Assembly (NCBI GenBank): GCA_021200415.1 | Contig: JAJQGO010000019.1 | Coordinates: 124,001 to 188,000, forward strand | DNA: 64,000 bases | From: Ruminococcus sp. | Lineage (GTDB): Bacteria; Bacillota; Clostridia; Oscillospirales; Ruminococcaceae | Reading direction: 5' to 3' | Part shown: piece by piece, positions 7,587-14,860 of the stretch | How the letters are laid out: every line of letters begins with the position of its first letter | Numbering within the stretch: the first letter of the stretch is position 1 | The notes under the pieces: generated by a model | Told to the model about the DNA's origin: nothing | Seen by the model: only the letters and a program-made list of their open reading frames with translations | The model's database searches: none | Translations under genes and position numbers: made by a program

Positions 7587-8511
7587 AATTGCGGTAAAGC
7601 GCATGACAGGAGCTGTTTTTGAGGAAACAAAAATAATATCCTTTACCTTTGTCAAGGATGCCTATATCCCCTACACATCTGTAACTGCCCGAATCTATGC
7701 CGAAGAGGAGGATTATATGTCCGTTGCGGAGATTTTTCTCTATGTGGGGGATTATCTTGTTCATCACGGACTGGTTGATACCCTTGAGGTAACGGAAACA
7801 AACGGCGTGAAAATAGCCACTCTTGCGTCAAGGGGATTTACCTCGCTTCTTTGTCAGAATCAGATTGAGCCGGGAATGATTACGGGAATTTCCATAAACG
7901 ATCTCATGGACAGCTATTATGACCTGCCGTACGTCACCCACGAGGACAACTCCGATCAAAGCGGATATATTTATGTGAAAAGCAATTCCTCCATGTGGGA
8001 TGGCGTTGTTAATCTTTCATACAAGCTCAATAAAATATATCCCTATATTCGCGGAACGAACTGCGTAAGAATAACTGCCGAATCAGATCCGTCGGTTTTT
8101 TCATATGACGAATCGCAGCTGACGGAATCGGGACTGGCTTACAATTTCAAGCGAATGATAAGCAATTTCAACATGGCGGATATAAGCGGAGAATACGGCA
8201 GCTATACATTGGAGGATACGGTAGTCACGAACAGGAAAATTGTGCGTCATAAGGTTTTTGAGCTTGACAGGCAGTTTCTCAGCGATCCGCAGGAGGCGCT
8301 GAATTACCGTGACAAATACGCAAACCGTGGGCATTTCAGATATTTTTGCAGATATTCGGGCTATAGCGGCGAGGACTTGTGCGATATGGTAAGCTTCGGC
8401 TATGCGCAGAATAAGCGTATCAGCAGAATTGAAATAATCGGGGACAGCACGGGAGTCGATACGGAGCTTAGCGTTTACTATGATGGCTTCTATTCGGGAG
8501 GAACGCTTTAG
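7576..8511 (+). CDS. Tail hub-like protein (XkdQ / late control D-like)
   Basis: 311 residues. An N-terminal beta domain (SFTFVKDAYIPYTSVTARIY) is followed by a middle domain with ISINDLMDSYYDLPY and a C-terminal domain ending SRIEIIGDSTGVDTELSVYYDG. This matches the three-part layout and length of XkdQ/gpD-type hub proteins of contractile tails (about 325 residues in PBSX). It overlaps the previous gene by 11 bases and has GAGGAGG upstream. It is the last gene of the cluster, and no sheath, tape measure, baseplate wedge or fibre gene follows. The hub assignment is tentative. Confidence 0.5.
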   Translation: MEVKIAVKRMTGAVFEETKIISFTFVKDAYIPYTSVTARIYAEEEDYMSVAEIFLYVGDYLVHHGLVDTLEVTETNGVKIATLASRGFTSLLCQNQIEPGMITGISINDLMDSYYDLPYVTHEDNSDQSGYIYVKSNSSMWDGVVNLSYKLNKIYPYIRGTNCVRITAESDPSVFSYDESQLTESGLAYNFKRMISNFNMADISGEYGSYTLEDTVVTNRKIVRHKVFELDRQFLSDPQEALNYRDKYANRGHFRYFCRYSGYSGEDLCDMVSFGYAQNKRISRIEIIGDSTGVDTELSVYYDGFYSGGTL

Positions 8512-8574
8512 GGATACAATCATATAATAATTATGAGAAATAAATTTCTTGCAGAAAAAGCATGGGAGAATGCC

Positions 8575-8811
8575 ATGAAAAAAATATATACATTGAATTC
8601 CCTGCATGAAGGGGAAAAATGCCGTGTCAAGGAACTGCTGATCGACGGAAAAATGCGCAGCCGTCTGAGCGATCTTGGTCTGATTGAGGGAACAAGCGTT
8701 GCGTGTCTGCAAAAAAGCTCGTCCGGCGATCCGACGGCGTATCTCATAAGAGGAGCTGTCATTGCTCTCAGGAACGAGGATTCCTCAAGAGTCATCGTTC
8801 AGCCAATTTAA
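8575..8811 (+). CDS. feoA: Stand-alone FeoA domain protein
   Basis: 78 residues from ATG 8575 (GGGAG 6 bases upstream). An in-frame ATG at 8533 would add 14 residues but has no ribosome binding site. The protein has the SH3-like FeoA pattern: LHEGEKCRVKELL, MRSRLSDLGLIEGTSVAC, SSGDPTAYLIRGAVIALR. FeoA partners the FeoB ferrous iron transporter, but no feoB is within reach. Lone FeoA proteins may be regulators or part of a distant system. It sits 64 bases after the phage-like cluster and is probably host DNA marking its right border. Confidence 0.85.
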   Translation: MKKIYTLNSLHEGEKCRVKELLIDGKMRSRLSDLGLIEGTSVACLQKSSSGDPTAYLIRGAVIALRNEDSSRVIVQPI

Positions 8812-8823
8812 AAGGGCAAAATA

Positions 8824-8854
8824 GGGCGGAGGATTACATATCCTCCGCCCTTTT
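8824..8854. terminator. Bidirectional terminator between feoA and glmU
   Basis: An 11-bp perfect stem (GGGCGGAGGAT/ATCCTCCGCCC) with a 5-base loop is followed by TTTT on the + side. It closes the + strand cluster and the convergent glmU gene. Confidence 0.85.
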
Positions 8855-8866
8855 AGCTGTGTGTAT

Positions 8867-10240
8867 TTATTTAAGCTTTGATTTCAGCTTTCTCAGGGAA
8901 TATCCCTCATTGACCTTCATAACGCCTCTGTCAATGGCAAGGGCATAATCGGGAACGTCATGTGTTACGGTAGTTCCGGCAGCCGTATATACAGCCTTGC
9001 CCAGCTTGACGGGAGCAATTAGATTCGTGTTGCAGCCGATGAAGCAGTTATCGCCGATTACGCAGCGGCTTTTGACAATGCCGTCGTAGTTGACTGTAAC
9101 CGTTCCGCAGCCGAAGTTTACCTTTTTGCCTACATCGCTGTCGCCCACGTAGGTGAGATGAGCAACGGCTGTTTTCTCACCGATTGTGGAGTTCTTGATT
9201 TCAACGAAGTCGCCGATTTTAACGCCGCTTTTGATGTGGCTGTTGGGGCGGATATGAACCCAAGGACCGATTTTAACGCCACTGTCGATTTCGGATTCGT
9301 AAGCCTGAACGTAGTTGAGCTTTACCTCATCGCCCAGCTTGCAGTCCTCGATAACGCAGTTAGGGCCGATTGTGCAGTTTTTGCCGATAACAGTACCGCT
9401 GCGGAGGATAGTTCCCGACAGGATTTCCGTTCCCTCGCCGATTTTAACGCTGCGTTCGATGGTGATTCCGTCAAGGCAGGTAAATTCCACGCCGTTTTCG
9501 AGGTGCTTGTTTATGACTGCCATGCGTGCATACGTGTTAAGCTCCAGAAGATCCTTACGGTCGTTAGCGCCCTTGATAATATCGGGATTCTCGGATTTAT
9601 AAGCTCCTGCATTCCTGCCCTCCGAAAGGGCAATTGCGATTGTATCTGTCAGATAATACTCCTTCTGGGCGTTGGTGCATTCCAGCTTGCCCAGAAGCTC
9701 AATGAGGTCGGCAGTCCTGAACCAATAAGCTCCGGAATTAACCTCATGGATGCTTCGCTGCTCAGCTGTCGCGTCCTTTTCCTCAACAATTGCGCTTATG
9801 CCGTTTTCGTTTCTGATAATTCTGCCGTATCCCGTAGGATTGTCCAGCTCAGCGGTAATAACGGTAACGGCATTTTTCTGCTGCTTGTGAATTACGAGGG
9901 ATTCCTTAATTGCCGTAGGATCGATAAAGGGAGCGTCTCCGCAGAGAACGAGAGTGCTGCCGTCGGTATCCTTTTCAAGAAAGGGAACAGCCTGCATAAC
10001 GGCATGACCTGTTCCGAGGCGTTCAGCCTGCAAAACCGTAGAATATCTTCCGTTGAGGTACTCGTCTATCATTTCTCCCTTGTAGCCCTTGACTACGCAT
10101 ATATCGGAAAGACCCGATTCCTCACAGGCGGAAATAACCCATTCAAGCATAGGCTCGCCGAGAACCTTGAAAAGCGGCTTCGGAATATCAGCCTTCATGC
10201 GCTTGCCCTGACCTCCCGCGAGAATTACAACCTTATTCAT
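8867..10240 (-). CDS. glmU: Bifunctional GlcNAc-1-P uridyltransferase / GlcN-1-P acetyltransferase
   Basis: 457 residues, the normal length. Residues 1-230 form the pyrophosphorylase domain with the signature LAGGQGKRMKADIPKPL (residues 7-23) and GTGHAVMQA. From about residue 250 there are hexapeptide repeats of a left-handed beta helix (VKIGEGTEILSG, KIGPWVHIRPNS, TAVAHLTYVGDSDVGKKVNFG), the acetyltransferase. It makes UDP-GlcNAc for peptidoglycan and teichoic acids in the cytosol. GGAGG lies 12 bases before the ATG. It stands alone between a terminator and the divergent ppdK. A large antisense ORF here is not real. Confidence 0.96.
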   Translation of the reverse strand: MNKVVILAGGQGKRMKADIPKPLFKVLGEPMLEWVISACEESGLSDICVVKGYKGEMIDEYLNGRYSTVLQAERLGTGHAVMQAVPFLEKDTDGSTLVLCGDAPFIDPTAIKESLVIHKQQKNAVTVITAELDNPTGYGRIIRNENGISAIVEEKDATAEQRSIHEVNSGAYWFRTADLIELLGKLECTNAQKEYYLTDTIAIALSEGRNAGAYKSENPDIIKGANDRKDLLELNTYARMAVINKHLENGVEFTCLDGITIERSVKIGEGTEILSGTILRSGTVIGKNCTIGPNCVIEDCKLGDEVKLNYVQAYESEIDSGVKIGPWVHIRPNSHIKSGVKIGDFVEIKNSTIGEKTAVAHLTYVGDSDVGKKVNFGCGTVTVNYDGIVKSRCVIGDNCFIGCNTNLIAPVKLGKAVYTAAGTTVTHDVPDYALAIDRGVMKVNEGYSLRKLKSKLK

Positions 10241-10299
10241 TTTTTAATATGCCTCCAATAAAATTTATTTGAAATCATTTGAAATCAAAAAAATAACAT

Positions 10300-10333
10300 A
10301 GGCAGCAGCGTCCGGAGAACGGATGTTCTGCCT
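10300..10333. repeat. Short inverted repeat in the glmU leader, possibly a degenerate MITE
   Basis: AGGCAG at the left and CTGCCT at the right enclose an inner TCCG-gagaa-CGGA stem. On the minus strand it is followed by ATGTTATTTTTTT, so it could attenuate glmU transcription. The ends (TAGGCAGCAGCG) resemble the termini of the MITE at 21957-22137. The rest of the gap 10241-10581 holds AT-rich promoter DNA. Confidence 0.45.
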
Positions 10334-10505
10334 AAATTGCCTGCATCTGCCAATGCAAATACCTAATCTCTATTATTACAAACTTTAACAATAAATGCAA
10401 GCGGTTTTTGCGCGATTTTTTCAAAATCGCAAATTTTTGTGTAATGTGCTACAAAAATATAACTCTTTTTTTTTCATAATTTATATGGTAATTCCTTCTG
10501 AAATA

Positions 10506-10514
10506 TGTTATAAT
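10506..10514 (+). promoter_or_regulatory. Extended -10 promoter of ppdK
   Basis: TG at 10506-10507, one base, then TATAAT at 10509-10514 forms an extended -10 element. No good -35 is visible. It is 67 bases before the ppdK start. Confidence 0.55.
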
Positions 10515-10581
10515 ATGTATAAGTCCGGAGGGGTAAGCTTTTATCTGATTCCGGAGAGTAATAAATTGGAGGTAAACACCA

Positions 10582-13206
10582 ATGGCAAATAAGTATTGTT
10601 ACCTTTTCTCAGAAGGTAATGCCGACATGAGAGAGCTTCTTGGCGGTAAGGGCGCAAACCTCGCTGAGATGACAAACATCGGTCTTCCTGTACCACAGGG
10701 CTTCACAATCACAACTGAGGCTTGTACACAGTACTACGAGGACGGCGGTATCAGCGATGAAATCATGGCTGAAATCAACGAGTACATCGTTAAGATGGAG
10801 GAAATCACAGGCAAGAAGTTCGGTGACAAGGAGAATCCTCTCCTCGTTTCTGTTCGTTCAGGTGCGCGCGCATCAATGCCCGGCATGATGGATACAATCC
10901 TTAATCTCGGTCTTAATGAAACTGTTGTTGAAACAATCGCTGAAAAGTCCAACAATCCGAGATGGGCTTGGGACTGCTACAGAAGATTTATTCAGATGTA
11001 TTCCGACGTTGTTATGGAAGTCGGCAAAAAGTATTTCGAAGAGCTTATTGACAAGATGAAGGCTGACAGAGGCGTTCAGCAGGACGTTGAGCTTACAGCT
11101 GACGACCTGAAGGAGCTTGCTAATCAGTTCAAGGCACAGTATAAGGAAAAAATCGGCAGCGATTTCCCTGACGACCCCAAGGAGCAGCTTATCGGCGCAA
11201 TCAAGGCTGTTTTCCGTTCATGGGACAACCCCAGAGCTAATGTATACAGACGTGACAACGATATTCCTTTCTCATGGGGTACTGCTGTAAACGTACAGTC
11301 AATGGCATTCGGCAATATGGGCGATGACTGCGGTACAGGCGTTGCATTTACACGTGACCCTGCTACAGGCGAAAAGAAGCTCATGGGCGAATTCCTTACA
11401 AACGCACAGGGCGAGGACGTAGTTGCAGGTGTTCGTACACCTATGCCTATCGCTGAAATGGAAGAGAAGTTCCCGGAGGCTTATAAGAAGTTCGTAGAGG
11501 TTTGCCAGATTCTTGAGGATCGCTACCACGATATGCAGGACATGGAGTTCACTGTTGAAAACGGTAAGCTTTTCATGCTCCAGTGCCGTAACGGTAAGAG
11601 AACTGCTCAGGCTGCACTTAAAATTGCTTGTGACCTCGTTGAAGAGGGAATGAAGACAGAGCAGGAAGCTGTTGCAATGATTGATCCGAGAAACCTCGAT
11701 ACTCTCCTTCACCCACAGTTTGACGCTAAGGCACTCAAGGCTTCAACACCTATGGGCAAGGGCCTCGGCGCTTCACCGGGAGCTGCCTGCGGTAAGATTG
11801 TATTTACTGCTGACGATGCTGCTGAGTGGGCTGCAAAGGGCGAAAAGGTTGTTCTCGTTCGTCTTGAAACATCACCTGAGGATATTACAGGTATGAAGGC
11901 TGCACAGGGTATACTTACTGTCCGCGGCGGTATGACATCTCACGCTGCTGTTGTTGCACGTGGTATGGGTACCTGCTGTGTATCAGGCTGCGGCGACATC
12001 AAGATGGATGAAGCTAACAAGAAGTTTGAGCTTGGCGGAAAGACATTCGTTGAGGGCGACTACATCTCAATCGACGGTTCAACAGGAAACATCTATGATG
12101 GAATTATTCCTACTGTTGACGCTCAGATTGCAGGCGAATTCGGCACAATTATGGGCTGGGCTGACAAGTACAGAACAATGAAGGTAAGAACAAATGCTGA
12201 TACTCCCGCTGACGCTAAGAAGGCAAGAGAGCTTGGAGCTGAAGGTATCGGTCTTTGCCGTACAGAGCATATGTTCTTTGAACCCGACAGAATCGCTGCA
12301 TTCCGTGAAATGATCTGCTCCGATACAGTTGAGGAGAGAGAAGCTGCTCTCGCTAAGATTGAACCTATGCAGCAGAGCGACTTTGAGGCTCTCTATGAGG
12401 CTCTTGAAGGCTGCCCCGTAACAATCAGATTCCTTGATCCTCCTCTTCACGAATTCGTTCCTACAGAGGAAGATGACATCAAGGCTCTTGCTGACGCACA
12501 GGGCAAGTCTGTTGAGGATATTAAGGCTATTATCGCTTCACTTCACGAGTTCAACCCGATGATGGGTCACAGAGGCTGCCGTCTTGCAGTAACATATCCT
12601 GAAATTGCAAGAATGCAGACAAGAGCTGTCATTAAGGCTGCTATCAATGTCAAGAACGCTCATCCCGACTGGAATGTTGCTCCCGAGATTATGATTCCTC
12701 TCGTTGGAGATGTTAAGGAGCTTAAGTTCGTCAAGAAGGTTGTTGTTGAAACTGCTGACGCTGTTATTGCTGAAGCTGGTACAGATATCAAGTACGAGGT
12801 TGGTACAATGATTGAAATCCCGAGAGCTGCTCTTACAGCTGACGAGATTGCTGCTAATGCTGACTTCTTCTGCTTCGGTACAAACGACCTTACACAGATG
12901 ACATACGGCTTCTCAAGAGACGACGCAGGAAAGTTCCTCAACGCTTACTATGATACAAAGATTTTTGAGAACGATCCTTTTGCTAAGCTCGATCAGGACG
13001 GCGTAGGCAAGCTCATGGAAATGGCTATCAAGCTTGGTAAGCCTGTAAATCCGAAGCTTCACTGCGGTATCTGCGGCGAGCATGGCGGCGATCCTTCATC
13101 AGTTGAGTTCTGCCACAAGATTGGCCTTGACTATGTATCATGCTCACCGTTCCGTGTTCCGATTGCAAGACTTGCCGCTGCACAGGCTGCAATCAAAGAG
13201 CAGTAA
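10582..13206 (+). CDS. ppdK: Pyruvate, phosphate dikinase
   Basis: 874 residues, the usual length. The N-terminal ATP-grasp domain (GGKGANLAEMTNIGLPVPQGFTITTE, residues 17-42), the swivelling phosphohistidine domain (GGMTSHAAVVARGMGTCCVSG, near residue 455) and the C-terminal PEP/pyruvate barrel (LHCGICGEHGGDPSSVEFCH) are all present. It interconverts pyruvate, ATP and Pi with PEP, AMP and PPi in the cytosol. In many anaerobic Clostridia it partly replaces pyruvate kinase. GGAGG precedes ATG by 8 bases. Codon use is that of a highly expressed gene (AAG, GCT and ACA favoured). It is monocistronic, with a strong terminator. Confidence 0.97.
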   Translation: MANKYCYLFSEGNADMRELLGGKGANLAEMTNIGLPVPQGFTITTEACTQYYEDGGISDEIMAEINEYIVKMEEITGKKFGDKENPLLVSVRSGARASMPGMMDTILNLGLNETVVETIAEKSNNPRWAWDCYRRFIQMYSDVVMEVGKKYFEELIDKMKADRGVQQDVELTADDLKELANQFKAQYKEKIGSDFPDDPKEQLIGAIKAVFRSWDNPRANVYRRDNDIPFSWGTAVNVQSMAFGNMGDDCGTGVAFTRDPATGEKKLMGEFLTNAQGEDVVAGVRTPMPIAEMEEKFPEAYKKFVEVCQILEDRYHDMQDMEFTVENGKLFMLQCRNGKRTAQAALKIACDLVEEGMKTEQEAVAMIDPRNLDTLLHPQFDAKALKASTPMGKGLGASPGAACGKIVFTADDAAEWAAKGEKVVLVRLETSPEDITGMKAAQGILTVRGGMTSHAAVVARGMGTCCVSGCGDIKMDEANKKFELGGKTFVEGDYISIDGSTGNIYDGIIPTVDAQIAGEFGTIMGWADKYRTMKVRTNADTPADAKKARELGAEGIGLCRTEHMFFEPDRIAAFREMICSDTVEEREAALAKIEPMQQSDFEALYEALEGCPVTIRFLDPPLHEFVPTEEDDIKALADAQGKSVEDIKAIIASLHEFNPMMGHRGCRLAVTYPEIARMQTRAVIKAAINVKNAHPDWNVAPEIMIPLVGDVKELKFVKKVVVETADAVIAEAGTDIKYEVGTMIEIPRAALTADEIAANADFFCFGTNDLTQMTYGFSRDDAGKFLNAYYDTKIFENDPFAKLDQDGVGKLMEMAIKLGKPVNPKLHCGICGEHGGDPSSVEFCHKIGLDYVSCSPFRVPIARLAAAQAAIKEQ

Positions 13207-13279
13207 GAGCTTGCTGCAATTGCAAATAAGTAAGATTTAATACACGCTGTTTGAACTGCACTCAATAGCGAATAAATCA

Positions 13280-13311
13280 GACCTTGCAGGATTTTCCTGC
13301 AAGGTCTTTTG
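13280..13311 (+). terminator. Terminator of ppdK
   Basis: An 11-bp stem (GACCTTGCAGG/CCTGCAAGGTC) with an ATTTT loop is followed by TTTT. Confidence 0.85.
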
Positions 13312-13353
13312 CTTAATATGTTTTGGCAAAATTATTTGATATATTCGGTTTAG

Positions 13354-13845
13354 CTACTCCTCAATAACAAGCACATCAAATTTTTCAGAGGCGGCGGTAT
13401 ATAAATCCTCCTCCTGTTCCGCGTCCTGACAGTCGGCGAGATTTTCCTCGATGTATTCGTAAGCCTTCGGGTAATTTTCTCCGATTATTGTTACAGTTTC
13501 GAAAAACTTACCTGAAAATTCCTTTATACTCAGCTCGTGATATTTAAACATATAATCATTTTCACCGTTTATGAGCTTGCGATAATCAATTTTGTGAACC
13601 TCATTATTGTCGTTGCACTGAAACGCCATACGACCGGCAAATCCGACATAGCTCAGACGTTTGTTCCTTTCCAAAGCAATAATATCCGAGCCGTTGCTTT
13701 CTGTCGGTTTATTTTTTCCGAAGCGGAAGCCCTCGTTTTCGGCGTCCTGCAAAAATTTTTTGCAAATTTCGTCGCTGTCAAGGTAAATGTAGACCTTTCC
13801 TGTGAATCCGTTTCTCAGTTCAGTTAATGTTATTGTGTTTTTCAT
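13354..13845 (-). CDS. Uncharacterised protein under an S-box-like riboswitch
   Basis: 163 residues, with no family I recognise. It starts MKNTITLTELRNGFTGKVYIYLDSDEICKKFLQDAENEGF and ends with a very acidic stretch (DCQDAEQEEDLYTAASEKFDVLVIEE). There is no signal peptide or membrane segment, so it should be cytosolic. A mixed alpha/beta fold with an RRM- or ACT-like size is possible but not shown. CGGAGG lies 9 bases before ATG 13845. The leader carries a SAM-type riboswitch with a terminator, so expression should rise when S-adenosylmethionine is low. That suggests a link to methionine or methylation, but the sequence itself does not reveal the job. Confidence 0.75.
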   Translation of the reverse strand: MKNTITLTELRNGFTGKVYIYLDSDEICKKFLQDAENEGFRFGKNKPTESNGSDIIALERNKRLSYVGFAGRMAFQCNDNNEVHKIDYRKLINGENDYMFKYHELSIKEFSGKFFETVTIIGENYPKAYEYIEENLADCQDAEQEEDLYTAASEKFDVLVIEE

Positions 13846-13886
13846 TTTATATTACCTCCGATATATTTGAACTATCCAGAGGGCAA

Positions 13887-14018
13887 AGAAAAAATCCCAT
13901 CGTTATCGACAGGATTACCAAAAGCTTTATTGCGTCCTATCGGTCAAGCATTAGCACCTTACCGGCTGGCAGGTTGCTGTGCGGTCATAGGGCTTGCTCC
14001 CTCGCGCACTCTTGATAG
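13887..14018 (-). promoter_or_regulatory. S-box family (SAM) riboswitch lacking P4, with expression platform
   Basis: Aptamer 14018-13937 read on the minus strand: P1 arms CTATC/GATAG; AAGAG; a P2 with TGCG/CGCA and the kink-turn-like GAGGGA...CCCTATGA; GCAACC; P3 ACCT/AGGT; GGTGCTAA. These match the SAM-I core. The P2 loop CAAGC can pair with GCTTG after P3, the usual pseudoknot. P4 is missing, because the pseudoknot strand runs straight into P1. This resembles SAM-I/IV or SAM-IV types. A terminator (AATCCTGTCG-ATAA-CGATGGGATT then TTTTC, 13915-13887) follows. CGATAGGA of P1 can pair with TCCTGTCG of the terminator as antiterminator, so binding should switch the gene off. Confidence 0.85.
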
Positions 14019-14029
14019 TCTATGCATAT

Positions 14030-14058
14030 ATAATATCACACTTTTTTAGATATGTCAA
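14030..14058 (-). promoter_or_regulatory. Promoter of the riboswitch-controlled gene
   Basis: On the minus strand, TTGACA (14058-14053), a 17-base spacer and TATTAT (14035-14030). Transcription would start just before the aptamer P1 stem. Confidence 0.8.
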
Positions 14059-14092
14059 GAGGCTTTGCGAAAATTTTCCGAAAATCTGTTAT

Positions 14093-14138
14093 GTGATAGA
14101 ATTTTCACAAAACTATCACCATTTTTTTTTTTTTTTTT
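14093..14138 (+). terminator. Terminator-like hairpin with a 17-T run
   Basis: GTGATAG and CTATCAC form a 7-bp stem with a 13-base loop, followed after CA by 17 consecutive T (14122-14138). No + strand gene lies upstream, so its purpose is unclear. It may block read-through toward the gene at 14251. A weak promoter may follow (TTGTCA, 16 bases, TAATAT at about 14137-14164). Confidence 0.55.
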
Positions 14139-14250
14139 GTCACAATTGGGGTGTAGAATAATATCATACAAGGTCGATTTGTGCAGAGTGCGCAAATAAA
14201 CCGGATAAAATTTAATGAGAACGGCAAAGGCTGTTCGGAATGGGGTACAT

Positions 14251-14772
14251 ATGAAAGATAAAGTAACTTGTCGGGCGAAAATTGAAACAAATTTCGATCA
14301 CAAAAAGAAAGTAATCTCAAATTCGTTTATCGTTATAGCAATTGTAGCATTTATTAATTTAAGTGCTTGTACATTAAATGATACCTTGCGAGAAGTGCCG
14401 GAAAGTATAGGTTTGAAATTAACCGGTACTTATTGTGGATTATTTATCATCTTATTCCTTTTATTGCGTTTTTTAGATGTCTTAAATTACATTGCTTCAT
14501 GTTGCTCATTTACTCTCGAAGAGGGACAAATCATAGGACAGAAAAAAATCCTTTTCATCGAGAGAAGCTTGCAGATCCCAATCGATCATTTAGATAATAT
14601 CGTGATTTCTTATGGTATATGGGACAGATTATTCGGCGGCAAGACGATTCTGATTCGCTCATGCAGTGGTCGTATCAAATTCCACTACGTCCAGAATGCT
14701 GAAGATTTCGCCACTGCTGTCATGGAAAAAATTGAAGAATCCAAGAAAAAAGAACTCATTGAAAAAATGTAA
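14251..14772 (+). CDS. Two-TM membrane protein with a bacterial PH-like domain
   Basis: 173 residues from ATG 14251 (GGGG 5 bases upstream). An in-frame ATG at 14215 lacks a ribosome binding site. Two membrane segments are visible (SFIVIAIVAFINLSACTL and LTGTYCGLFIILFLLLRFLDVL). They are followed by SFTLEEGQIIGQKKILFIERSLQIPIDHLDNIVISYG, which looks like the first strands of a YdbT/bPH2 domain, and a lysine-rich tail. Codon use is visibly more AT-rich than its neighbours (many TTA, ATT and AAA), suggesting recent acquisition. It has its own terminator. Function is unknown. Confidence 0.7.
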   Translation: MKDKVTCRAKIETNFDHKKKVISNSFIVIAIVAFINLSACTLNDTLREVPESIGLKLTGTYCGLFIILFLLLRFLDVLNYIASCCSFTLEEGQIIGQKKILFIERSLQIPIDHLDNIVISYGIWDRLFGGKTILIRSCSGRIKFHYVQNAEDFATAVMEKIEESKKKELIEKM

Positions 14773-14778
14773 AATTAT

Positions 14779-14803
14779 CCCCGTTCAATTGGACGGGGTT
14801 TTT
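14779..14803 (+). terminator. Terminator of the PH-like gene
   Basis: CCCCGT/ACGGGG stem with an 8-base loop, then TTTTT. Confidence 0.8.
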
Positions 14804-14814
14804 CTCCCCCAAAA

Positions 14815-14844
14815 AAAGAACTGACCCAAACGGATCAGTTCTTT
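14815..14844. terminator. Terminator of cellobiose phosphorylase (works both ways)
   Basis: AAAGAACTGA/TCAGTTCTTT stem with a 10-base loop. It is flanked by A and T runs that give a T-run on the minus strand after the phosphorylase gene. Confidence 0.8.
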
Positions 14845-14860
14845 ATTTTTATGCTTGTAA

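Noticed and set aside
9158-10261. A 367-residue ORF on the + strand opposite glmU
   Set aside because: It lies fully antisense to a complete glmU with all motifs, and its sequence has no recognisable domain or RBS.
13827-14049. Two short + strand ORFs over the riboswitch
   Set aside because: They overlap the S-box aptamer and terminator and have no RBS.
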